From assembly GCA_030544215.1 (NCBI GenBank), contig JARZZO010000002.1, forward strand, positions 79,987,150 to 80,051,149: a DNA stretch of 64,000 nucleotides. Reading direction: 5' to 3'. A program made the translations under genes and the position numbers. The notes under the pieces were generated by a model that had not been told where the DNA came from, ran no database searches, and saw only the letters and a list, made by a program, of their open reading frames with translations. How positions within the stretch are numbered: position 1 is the stretch's first letter; every line of letters starts with the position of its first letter. Positions 1-12,400 of this stretch are shown in pieces. The stretch is from Zantedeschia hybrid cultivar. Taxonomy: Eukaryota; Streptophyta; Magnoliopsida; Alismatales; Araceae.

Positions 1-428
1 GGGAAGCTATAAAAACATCCAGACGGCATTAATATGGCAAATGCAAAAAGCAGTGGCATTATGTTCATATGTGAACCCATGTCATTGGAAGAGGATCTAA
101 AAGAAAAAGGTTAACAATGTACAACTTAATAAATATAAATAGTGAATTGAAAAAGAAAATTTTCAATTTTTGAAGATAGATCGCAGCTTCACAAAGAGAA
201 TGAGGTGAACCACCAGCAACGGACTTGCTGAAGTAACTTGCTCATCATAATGAGAAATTAACCATGTCAAATAAGCAAAATGTGAATCTGATGGAACCTT
301 AGAGTGCCCAAGTTATGAATTGACTAGCAAGTTGTAAATCTAGAGCTAACAATACCCTGATTGATGTACTAAAGATGATGTAGCCTTACATGAGGAAGAC
401 AGATGTCAATTTCAGACAAGTCACTTAC

Positions 429-3400
429 CTGATGGCGGTAAACAGCATAGGCAAATCCAAAGAACACCAGGATGAAGGGAAGAAGAACAGGGGTGACTAC
501 AGCATAAACAAGTCCAAGGAGAAAGTATAGCTCCAACGTCGGAAGGGTCTCTGGAAGTTCAATGCTTCCAGGGTCCATGGCTTTCTCTCTGTCTCTTTCT
601 GTCTTAACAATAAACATGTTTTTGAGATGATATATAACCAGTGGCTTCAGTCGTAGAATCTCATAGGCAATGCCTGTCCACCCATCTGCCATGATATAGG
701 ACATGAAGAATGTTGCCTTCATTGGTATTGCTAAACCGATAGTCCTTGGAATCCTGGTACATGAAAGCAGAATGATTAATGACAAAAGAACTCACAGAGA
801 AGCAAGTTTATTCTACAAAGAGGTACAAAGGGAAAGAATCCAACAAACTCCGAGAACCTTTGGGAGCATTACAAAAGCTGTTCATAGTTATTAGCCCATT
901 TGGTTATCGGCATCAAAGAAAATGGTATTCATGAAGCAGCAGCAACAAAACACATGGAGCACTCATTTCAGATTGTTCAATATCAAAGCTTGTGTAGATA
1001 ACTCTACACTAATTCGCCCTACTTGGGCTGGCAGCAGTATATGGCAATATAAATTCCAAAGTTGTGTATCATTTCACAGATTAATGAGCTATTCGGGTTT
1101 GGCCAATGAAAAAAATGACTCATGGAGCACAAATTTCAGATTGCATTTAAGAATTTTCAGGCATATGTTACCTTCAATGGTGAAAGAAAATGAGAGTGAG
1201 GAGGTGAGAGGGAGGTTCTCGCCTCCCTGGTGGCCAATGTGGTCACCATTTACAGATTTTTCTGCTGACCCCACAGACAGGATCACAAAAGTCAGCCAGC
1301 CACCAAATAGGATTTAAAGGAAAAACGGTAGGAGGAAAAAAGGGCAAATTGTGGAAAATTATGTTCATGAAAATTTTGTGAAATAATTATAAATATATAA
1401 ACTTAACACTTAAATGATAACAAACATTAAATGATACACCATAACAATAAGTTAACCTTATAGAACTGGTAACTTATAAAATTATTTTATGAAATACAGA
1501 AATTTTTTCAGTAAGTCACAATGTGTTTGTGACGAACATGATGAGATGAAAATAGGAATGCCAATGAGCTAGGCATGGGCTGGGCTTGAAGAAGCTTGAG
1601 CCCAGCCTACCTTTCTTTATGTGGCCCAGGCCCAGGAAAAGGCTGCATGCAGAAGAAGAGGCTTGGCCTAAAAATATTATTTCCAAGCCAGCAAGGGGTC
1701 TAAAGGGGCGTTCACAATGGTGGCCAACCAGGGGCACTGCCAAGTAGACTGTGGAACAGTTGATCAGAGGAGGTACGAAGGGGAGAAGAAGAGACGGTAT
1801 CAGTGGGGGAAGGAGGGGTCAATGGAGGTAAAATTTGAAAGGAGAGAAAGGATTGGATCCATTAGGTGGACCAGCAAAGGGCTTCCTGGGAGAACAGGCT
1901 GCTCACAGTAGCACATCATAACCGATAAAAGGCACAGCCAGCCATGAAGGAGTCAGATGCAATTGTTGAAGTTATTGGGCCATCCAACTCAAAACCTTAA
2001 GGCTATGAGTGGAGTAGGCACCATCTATTAAACACTCTTTGATGTTGTCCTTTTTCTGATGTAGAACTATTCTAACACGCCCCCTCACGTGCAGGCCGAT
2101 TTTAGGCTCTGTCACATGGACTACAAATATGGGATGCGCGGCCCGGTTCATAACCATGGGCTTTGATACCATGTTGAAGTTATTGGGCCATCCAACTAAA
2201 AACCTTAAGGCTATGAGTGGAGTAGGCACCATCTTCTAAACACTTGTTGATTTTGTCCTTTTTCCAATACAGGACTATTCTAACACACCCCCTTACGTGC
2301 AGGCCGATTTTAGGCTCTGTCACGTGGACCACAAATGTGGGGTGCGTGGCCCGGTTCGTAACCATGGGCTCTGATACCATGTTGAAATCTCAAAACCGCG
2401 GTGTTGAGATTCATAGGCACAGGCTTATATGCACTGGAAACATAATTTAGAAACCGATATAGGACTAATTGTCCAAGACCACCATAGGCCAACAGCCAAC
2501 ACTCCCCCTCACGGCCACCATGGGCCGTGGAAATGAAAGAGGAGGCGAAAGAGGTCAGGACCAGGATCGACGCTCTGATACTATGTTGAAGTTATTGGGC
2601 CATAAACTCAAAACCTTAAGGCTATGAGTAGAGTAGGCACCATCTATTAAACACTCTTTGATCTGCAATGATTTGCATTATTGTCAAAGGTTGTGGTGAC
2701 CAGATCGTCCAGTCGTCATATTCAATTGGAAGTAGAAGCAGGGACAGGAAATGGGAGCATTTTTAGGCATGGGAATGATGGCAAAACAACCCTGCTTCTA
2801 TGATGCCACAAAATCATGACAGAGATTACAGATTTTTGTGAACTGCATGCAACTGTTGGCATAGTAAGCAAGTACTCCCCCTCCCCCTTTCCTCTTCTTC
2901 TTCGTCTTCCTTTATCTGCTTATCATTTGTGCCAGAATAAAGAATGCAAAGGACTGATCCAGGTCCATATTCCAATTTTAAATTCCTGGAATTAGGTACC
3001 AATAAATCTAACTTGGATCACCTTTCACTCCATTCATGATGATTGATGAAATTTAGGGAAGTGTACATGTTTTCACCATGACCGTGAACTTTCAAAGAAA
3101 ATAATTAGAAGCATGTGCCTGGATATAAGAAATAGGAGTGCCAAAATCAAAACCCTCCAGTCTACATTAGAAATACAAGTGCCCAAAACCATAGCTTGGA
3201 AATACACTTTACAAAAAATAATTAAGAGAGGAGCCTGGATAAAAGAATAGAAGTGGAGTGCCCACAATAACAACCCCCTACATTCGAAGGGAAATGCCCA
3301 AGCACAAGTTGTGGATTGAGTTAACAACCCCTTGACTTATTACTGTAGATTATTATGGGAGTCCATCTACCTGCAAGTGCAAGCAAACTTTGGGAGCTGT

Positions 3401-6400
3401 TGATGTTGGCACAAAATTTGGGTCAACATAAAAGATGCTACCAGTCAACTCAACTCAACGAAGCCTTAATCCCAAATAATTGGAGTCGGCTATATGGATT
3501 CTATGTTTCCACTCTAGACGATTTTAGGCTACCTCTTCTGAAAGATTTAAAGCTTCCAAATCATATTGTACTACCCTCTTCCAAGTTAATCTAGGTCTAC
3601 CCCTTCTTTTCTTCCCCTCCTCTATCTTAATATGCTCCACTTTTCTAACTGGAGCCTCTCTAGGCCTACGCCTAACGTGCTCAAACCATCTCAATCTCCT
3701 TTCTCTCAGTTTATCCTCAATTGGTACCACTCCTACCTTTTCTCTAATATACTCATTACGAATTTTATCTAGCCTAGTATGCCCGCACATCCACTTTAAC
3801 ATTCTCATCTCGGCAACACTCATCTTAGAGACATGTTGTCCCTTCATCGCCCAACACTCGCTACTATATAACATTGCAGGTCTTATCGCCGTACGATAGA
3901 ATTTTCCTTTCAGCTTCATTGAGATCTTGCGGTCACACAAGACTCCCGTGGCAAGTCTCCACTTCAACCATCCTGCTTTAATCCTATGGCTAACATCCTC
4001 ATCACACCCTCCATCTTCTTGGAGGATCGAACCTAGATATTTGAAATTGATGCTTTGGGGTATTGCCATTCCATACAAATTAACTCTCTCCTTTTCGCCT
4101 CTTCGACCTTCACTAAACTTACAATGCATGTATTATGTCTTAGTTCTACTTAATTTAAAACCCTTAGACTCTAAGGTGTTCCTCCAAAACTCTAATTTTC
4201 TATTAACTCCCTCTTGCGTCTCATCTATCAATACAATATCATCCGCAAACAACATACAGCACGGAATGTTCTCTTTTATATCTTTTATTAAATCATTCAT
4301 AACTAATGCGAAAAGATAAGGACTTATTGCTGATCATTGATGCACTCCAACAGAAATAGGAAAATCTCTTGTTTCCCCTCCGACCGTGCAGACACTAGTA
4401 GTTGCTCATTCATACATGTCTTTTAATACTTGTATGAACCTTGTAGATACTCGCTTGCGCTCCAACACCCACCATAAGACATCTCTTGGAACTCTATCAT
4501 AGGCCTTCTCCAAATCGATGAATACCGTATGTAGATCTTTCTTCAAAACTCTATATTTCTCTATCAAGCTCCTAATGAGAAAGATAGCTTCCATAGTTGA
4601 TCGACCCGGCATAAAGCCGAATTGATTGGCCGAGATAGTTGTGTCAAAACGTAAACGATGTTCCACAACTCTCTCCCACAGCTTCATAGTATGACTCATG
4701 AGCTTAATTCCTCTATAATTTGAACAATCCTGGATGTCTCCTTTGTTTTTAAAGATGCTACCAGTCACAGTTGGTTAATTGGCCTCAGCTTGCCTCATAG
4801 TCTCGTTAGAAGGGTTATGATTTATTGGTCAATCCCATGACTGACGTAAATGAACAAGGATTTGCATTCCACGTCAAAGTTTTGAATGAGAAATTCATTA
4901 TAGAAGCTATCATGAATTCCAAACACAGTCAGCATAAATAATGCACGTCCCAGCTCAGCATAAATAATGTACACATCCTGGCCTGTTGAAGTAAGGCGGG
5001 TAGCCTCCCAACCCAAAGCTTAGCAGCTTCCTTTAGACAAAAGAAGAAATTCTGCAAACATATGATTGGTCTGGTCTAGCAGATGAGCTTAAGTGATTTG
5101 TTGATCATTCAATTAACAATACAAGTGTCTGTTTATCTCCAATTTATACCACAATGGAACTAACTTCTTTAAGGCAGTCTAAAACAAGTAGCAAAAAAGT
5201 TTTGTTGATTGTATGAAATATCATGGAAGACGTCCAGGTGTAAACATTAAAATATTGAGACAAATAAATATCAGGGAATGATATGATACTACAGAAAGCT
5301 AGAGAGCATTACTGAGTAGGTGGTTGATGAAGGAAAGAATAAAGCTGTTCGAAAGCTGTTCCAGTGATTATGCTCCCCAGGAAAACATTTACCAGCATGA
5401 AATAGTAATACTTGGATGCAGCCCTTCTTTCAAGTGATGACAGTGACAGGTAGCCTTCCATTTTTGACATAATCAGCAGAACACTTGGAAGGATATACAA
5501 GAATATCTTTAAAGCAAGTCCAGGAAGATATCCTTGTATAATTGATTTGATCAATTTCCTGAAAAACATGAACCAGTGTGTCATGTAAGATAAGATATTG
5601 GCAATCAACGAAATAAATTGGCAACTAAAGATTTAGAATGTCTTTTAAAGAAAGCAAGTTGCAGGCTTCATTTCACCTTCCAAAAAAAAGTTGCAGGCTT
5701 CATTTAGCTAACACAAATGTTTCAATAAGATGATATTCTAAGGTAATAATGTAATGGGATAAACAATCAGTGTAGATTTCCAAAAGTTAACATGTCACAG
5801 ATACGTAGATTTAGCCAACAATTGTGAGTAAGCAAGAAACAAAAATGGCAAATAAACGAATTCCGTCTGTTCAATTGGGAATTTATCAGGATAAATGTGC
5901 ATCTTTACGTAGAGGATTGCCACTTTTTGGGAATATTCACTTGTAGCCAGACTTGTATACCTGTCTTGATTTCGTAAAATTAACATACAATTCCACAAAA
6001 AGATGCTGTTTGTAACTATAAGTTTTATTGGTTGGTTAATTGGTCACACTTTTTTATACTGTGGATTAATCAATTGCATATGTACCCCTATTGGAAATTT
6101 ACTTGTGGAAACCTTGCAAAAAAGGCTGTGATCATCATCAAAGAGAAAGAAGAAACAGAGACAGCAGCGAGAGGGGATCGCAATGTGTAGAGACTGATGC
6201 ATAGATACATATCTTAATGATATTTGCCAAGAAAAACGTTTAGAGAATTCTTCTTCTTCTAATTCAAGTGTTTCTCCAAGGGCCAGGAGGTGTTGGACAG
6301 AGAATACTTTTCAGGGGCAAAGAAACGTGGAGAAAAGAAAATAATGAAAGAACTAATGATAAATGAAATGTTTTAAACTAAACAGATGGAGTACCATGGA

Positions 6401-9400
6401 TTACCAAGAAAATTCCAAATACATTAGACAACAAAGGCATCTGGCCATAAGCCTGTAGGAAACTAAAGAGGGTATCATATATCCTACTTTGTCTATTGAT
6501 CTTAAAATTCCTAGCTTGTAAAGCTCATTAGGTTCCCAAACTTCCCATTCACTTTTAAACATCATTCTATAAAGGTTAAAAAAATGTCTTTCATCAGCAA
6601 ACATTCGAAAGATGATAAAATCCATGATAAGCAAAAGGTTTGAACCCCCCCCCCCCAAAAAAAAAAAACAAAAAAAAAAACAAAGGGACTCTTTCATCAG
6701 CAAACATTCGAAAGAAGAAGAATACTTACAGTTCTATCACAGGTCTGAGGAAGGGGGCGACCTTCTCGAGACCTTCAACATTTGCAAGCGATTGAACAAA
6801 AGCAATGGGGATCATGTAGAAGAAAATAAGTGCAAACACTAGTACTGTTATCACAAGCCTCCGTATGCTGAGGGAAACAAATGGTATAGATAAATTCTGC
6901 CAATACACATCACGTGGCTCTGGTGCCCAATTAGTTAACCACTGGGTTGGGTTCTTGCTTTGTTGTGTCTGTGCACAAACAGCTGCTGCCCATCGTGAAT
7001 CAAAGGTAACAAATGCCACCGGGAGAATAGCTTTTGGATCTTTAAGAATCCTTTGACGTTCAGAAGCTATCTGGAATGTGATTAAAAAAACATAATTCTA
7101 TTACAGCACACAAACTAAAGCAACAGCAAAATATAATTCTACTGCAATATACAAACTATAGCAGCAAGAAACAGACGAGGAAAAAGAGTATAAATATTCA
7201 TTTTACAGAAAGAACAATGTCGACAGAGGATGTGCAATAGGAATTGACAAACTAGAATCAATAATAACCCAAGTGTTACAACAAAGTTATATTGTCCGGA
7301 AAGCTGCAGCATCTCAATTGGACCCCTAAGGGCCCGATTTGCAAGCCCAAGTACAACCAGACCCACAGGTCCCACTTACGGGATCAAATTCCATGGTCCC
7401 CACAGACGAAGAAGAAATCCACTAGAGGCCCAGAAAACAGATGTTCAAGTCATCAAGCGACCCTGCAATGCACCATGCTTTCCACTGTGAATCAGGTGCA
7501 AGCAGGCAAAGTCAAGACTTGCTTGGAGTTGACAGAGGCTGGCACACCAACTGAGAAGGCCCCCGGAAGTCAAAGAACCCAAGTGCAAAGCACAGGAACT
7601 GAGCAGCAAGATACATGTAAAATGAGAGATGAAATGGTCCCAAGCTGAAGGCCAAAGTGGACAGCTGGTGCCCCATGGGCCCTGCCGACTGGCTCCTCTA
7701 ATGGGCCCAATTGCTCAATCTTTGAGAGGATTTTTAGAGATACCTTTTTGGGGAGAAGATCCAAGGGATCTTGAGAGTTCACACAGGATGTTATTCCAGG
7801 AGATTCTCCAACAGTTTTAGAGAGAAAGGAGACTTTTAAAGAGAAAATACCACCGTCATGTAATTTCCATTCCATTTGCAACAAAAGGAAATAATTTCTT
7901 CCCCTTCAAGCAAGTTCTCCAACGGTGATGCTGGTGAAAGGGGGTGGTTCCAGGGATTTGTAGGGGACCCTCCCACTCTAAGGACGAGCTCCTACTCTTT
8001 TCCATCTACACTTCCATCTCTCTCTTATTCTCCTTCATTTCTATGACAAATTGGATCTTGGAAACTTGACTCTTGTGTTTTCTTGCCTTTGTTTGAGACT
8101 AAATCTCCACGTAGAGCAAGGCTTGTGCCTTGTACATGGCCTTGGGGGATTTCTCATGAAATGAGATGGGTTCCCAAGGGTTTTTTGCCATCCACTAACT
8201 CTCTAGAAGGGATCCTGGCTCTCATGTTCTAATTTTCAGATTTTGGTTATTCCCATGTTCCTTTGATGTGTGCATGATCCAAGAGCCCACTTAGAGAGGG
8301 ATAAAAGTTTGAATTGGAGCCTAAACGGCAACCCCTTGGGGAAGGGTCCTCCAAGGCCATAGATGCCATGTTTATGAGGTTGTCTTCTCAGTTTCTCAAT
8401 GTTTTACCCTTGAATTCCCTGCTTAGATATAGAGATTACCCCTAAACTTGTTAATTTTCTGATGGCAGGCTGACCTCTTGTGTGCGATGGCTTCCAATCC
8501 AAGAGTTATGTCCTAGCTATGGACAGTGGCTTTTGGAGCATATTAGCCTATTAATCCCCTATTAATTCATGTTTTGCTCTCATTTTCAAGTGTGCAAAAA
8601 TTGTCAATTTAAGCAATTTAACTGTAACTTAGGTCCCTCTTCAATCTAAATGTCGAGGTTGAGACGATTGATTTGGTGGATTGGCCAAAGGGAAGCATCC
8701 CCATGGTGATAGGGGTATCCAAAGTCTAAAATCCAGCATGCAATACCATGGCTTTTTGCCTTCTCAATTCAAGCTTTTCAAAATTGACTCTAAATGTTTT
8801 GGTCCTTTCCTTCCAATATGAGATGTGGTTACATTTGCCACTGTATTCACCTCTCTACAGCTGTAAATTGACTTTTTGAATGGATTCTAGGGATCTCATG
8901 CAAGTAGTCAACGCCTTTGGCTGAGTTTGACCCAATTGGCCTCCAACAAGTAAAGGATGTAACCTCACATCGAACACCATCTAGTTTATCCTTGGAAGGG
9001 AATGTAGGGACAGCCCCTTTCCTGTGTAGCTCCCAAGTCTTGAAGGCATCAAGGGGCATTGAATGGTGAGTGGCCTATTTGGTTAGCTCCCCCTTATCAA
9101 CCACACTATTTTGAGATCCAACCCATGTATATCTGAATTCTTCTAAGGAACATGCTTTAGAAATCTCATAGAGTGGCTTCTCAAAGAGTCAATCTCGGGC
9201 GGTACTTTAAGTCCATCATGCCTTTTCATTAATGATCTAAGTTAGAAGAATCACCACCACAAGGAACCCAATGCAATTCGTAAATGTCAAGTTCTGTCAT
9301 TGGAAAGTGACAAAGGGAATGGTCCAAGGGACTGTCAAACTGTGGAAACCCTCTTTGTAGGTGGTATTCTTAGTGTGTTAAATGTGGATGGATTAAGGCA

Positions 9401-12400
9401 TATGATTTGAAGTAGAATGACCCAATCCAACCTTTACGAGGTATTGTCTCTTTCGGGCTAAGTTCGCACGATTTTGTCTCCAAAAGGAGCCTCACAAGTT
9501 ATAGATGTGGCCCCTCCATATATAGTCCAGTAACTTCTTCCAATCTTTTGATATTAGACTAATCTGCCTCATACCTGCCCCCATCCTCAAACATAGTGAT
9601 TGGCTCCACGCCACTTTGCCTCACGGATAACCCTCTCTATGAGTAACCATTTCCTCCTACCGAGCTCATGATCGGATCACTATAGGCCCACCAGCTTCTG
9701 CATAGTTCATCCCTAAATCAGTCCATATCATACTGCACAGGTTTTACTTTGATACCGTTATGCATGTTGTTTCCATCATGACATCCAACATTTCATCTGC
9801 AGTCGTTCTAGCCCCTGCCTCATTTGATCAATCCCTTCAATCTATCAAGTTTGTTCCTCAACTTCCAATATCAATCAGAAACCATTGTTCCAATTCCATA
9901 TGAATCATGCACGTGCTACATATTAAAACATGTACACTCTCAGGAGATGGTTTTGAAACAATGTGGCAGACAAGAATGATGCTACATAAATGGATAATCT
10001 CTTGGCTACATTCACCTCCCAATCCTTATTCCCCCTGGCAATCCTATTCATATATGCATATAGCCATGGATTAGAACTCAAATTGTTCACATATGTGCAA
10101 CTTCTACATAGAAGATGCTTGAGGCTTGTGTGCTGATTGCTTGCTATTTTAAGTGATTGCATGATTATACTCAGGAGTGTTTAAGCTCTAATTATTCAAT
10201 GATTAATCAAGAGTTTTCCTTCCTTGCAGAGCATGGAATTAACATCATGCTCTTTAGGAATGGTGGGAACTGGGTACAAAGAGTCCATTATTGCCTGATC
10301 TAGCTGGATTAGTGCACACTCAAAAACCAAAAGCGACAACCAGCATTCTTTGCAAAAATCTGTTAAACATTAGTCAAAAATAATTAGATGCAATAGCATC
10401 CAACAATGTGTTGAATTGATTTCAGGCACTTACTCAGGTTCCATTTTCTTCAGAAAGTTATAGAATGCAGCCATATAAATCAACAAAGTGGATGTTAGAA
10501 CCTAAAGTATTTACCTTTTTCTCAAGCTCATCAATCCTCTCTTTGTAGTAGGCAATTGAATCCACCCTTTCACCCCAAAGGCCAAGAAAACCTTTCTGAA
10601 TCACAAATTTAGTTAAACATCGAACCGAACTTATACAGTTTAAATCTGCCTTTAAATAAAATATGGAACAAGGTCCACTAACCACTGCATTCGAATTAAA
10701 TGGATAAAAAGTCTACCTTTCTTGTTGGTTTCCTTTCCGGGTTCCTCTCAAATTTAAGCTGATTATAATCAAGCCAATTTTGAAGCCTTTCCTTTTTCTT
10801 CACCAGCTTAGCAAATTTGTTCGCGTTGTACACAGCCTGTTCAGAGGAGACAACATTTGATCATAATTTTGACTATTAGCTATGGAGCAGCACAATGCAG
10901 AGGCATCCAAGGAAATGCATGAGACACTTACAAATTAACCTTATTGTTCAGATTTCAATAACTTAACCTTGGGTAAGTGTATTATAAGAGATTAAGCATA
11001 AGTTACCTGGTGACCAAGATAATGGTCAGGGTGGTTTCTTCTAAAGAAATTCTCTACACTCTCTGAAATTGAATGACCACCAACTGAAGGCACATTTTGG
11101 ACCACTACCTGGAAGGATAAAACCATAAACCAATGGGGAAATGATTAAAATGGACAGAAGTGATGTTATGAGAAATTGTTATTATAACAAAGTTCAGTCA
11201 TATCACTCAAGACCTATGATCTTGCGGACAGAGATGAGAAATGAGCATAATAAATATTACATGAAGGTGTGTGTATATATATGCATTGGTTCACATACAT
11301 GCAGAATAAGTTCAACTAAACAAGTTAACATTGATGGAGAACATTGGTTGATTTTTGCAGGAAAAAAGAAATCTGGACTTGCACTTCAAGTCTCTAACAT
11401 GATGGAAATCTTGTTGCTATTGAAGTTCCATAGCAAGTATGTCCTATTCAAAACCCTACAAAAATGATTTACTTGTTTGACATGCATTTCCGAAATGAAG
11501 ACATGTCATATGGCTAATTTAAAGTTTCAGAAATGTCCCTGAGCCGTTGCACAGGACTTTCCTATCTCACACAAAAACCAACAAAGCAACAAACTGAATC
11601 CGTGGATAATCTGTTTTTGGCATTCTCACATCACAGGAAAAACAGTGGAAACCATGAAGAAGATTAGAAGATGATATTATAGGCAAATTGTAATTGAAAA
11701 AAATAAATCACATAACTTGGGACTGTCCTGCTTCATAAAAAACCACAAACCCATGGAATACATTGTTCTCATACATACATTTATGTTTTTTTCAAGAATA
11801 TGAGGTAAATTATGCTTTATCCAAGACGGTAAACACCACAAATACCCCATCTCAATGCCCGACTATTCACCCCCCCCCCCAAAAAAAAAAAAGAAAAAAA
11901 AGAGAGAAAGAAAAAGCAGAGGGGGCACACAACAACAGAAGGGGAGATAGTGAAAGCATTCGGCAGGGAATTCCTTCACCCCCCTACAAGCCAGTTTCAG
12001 CTGGCACACCAAAGAAAAGAAACCCAAAGCAGCCGGTAGAGGGTCCTTCAATCCCCTACCAGCCAGTTTCAACTGGCCACCAAAAGAGAGAGAGAGAGAG
12101 ATGCTAGAATGATGTTCGCTACAATGCGCAGTTTGTTTTCGACCCCATCACCATATTTAAAAAATAAAAAATTTCAAAAAATTTTAAATATTCAATAACC
12201 CCCATTAGGATTGTTTCCATCCCTTGGAGCTTTATTTTGACCTTCCGATTGTGGTCCGATCTTGAAACTCGAAATTAACCATCCATCAGGCACATGCAAA
12301 TCCCGATTTCAAGAAATCATGAAAAAATAGTCAAAAAATAGGAAGTTCGTCAAATTAGCCCCTAGGTTTGGTCCCATCCCTTGGAGTTTTAGTATTCATC

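Noticed and set aside
7570..9059. Several 60-100-codon frames in OSCA intron 6
   Set aside because: No recognisable domain, no consistent strand, no splice-compatible series; taken as intron or old transposon sequence.
11863..11902. Poly-C/poly-A compound tract, similar to 6647-6681 and 16329-16352
   Set aside because: Possibly a retroposon tail, but no flanking direct repeat is visible here, so it is treated as a microsatellite.
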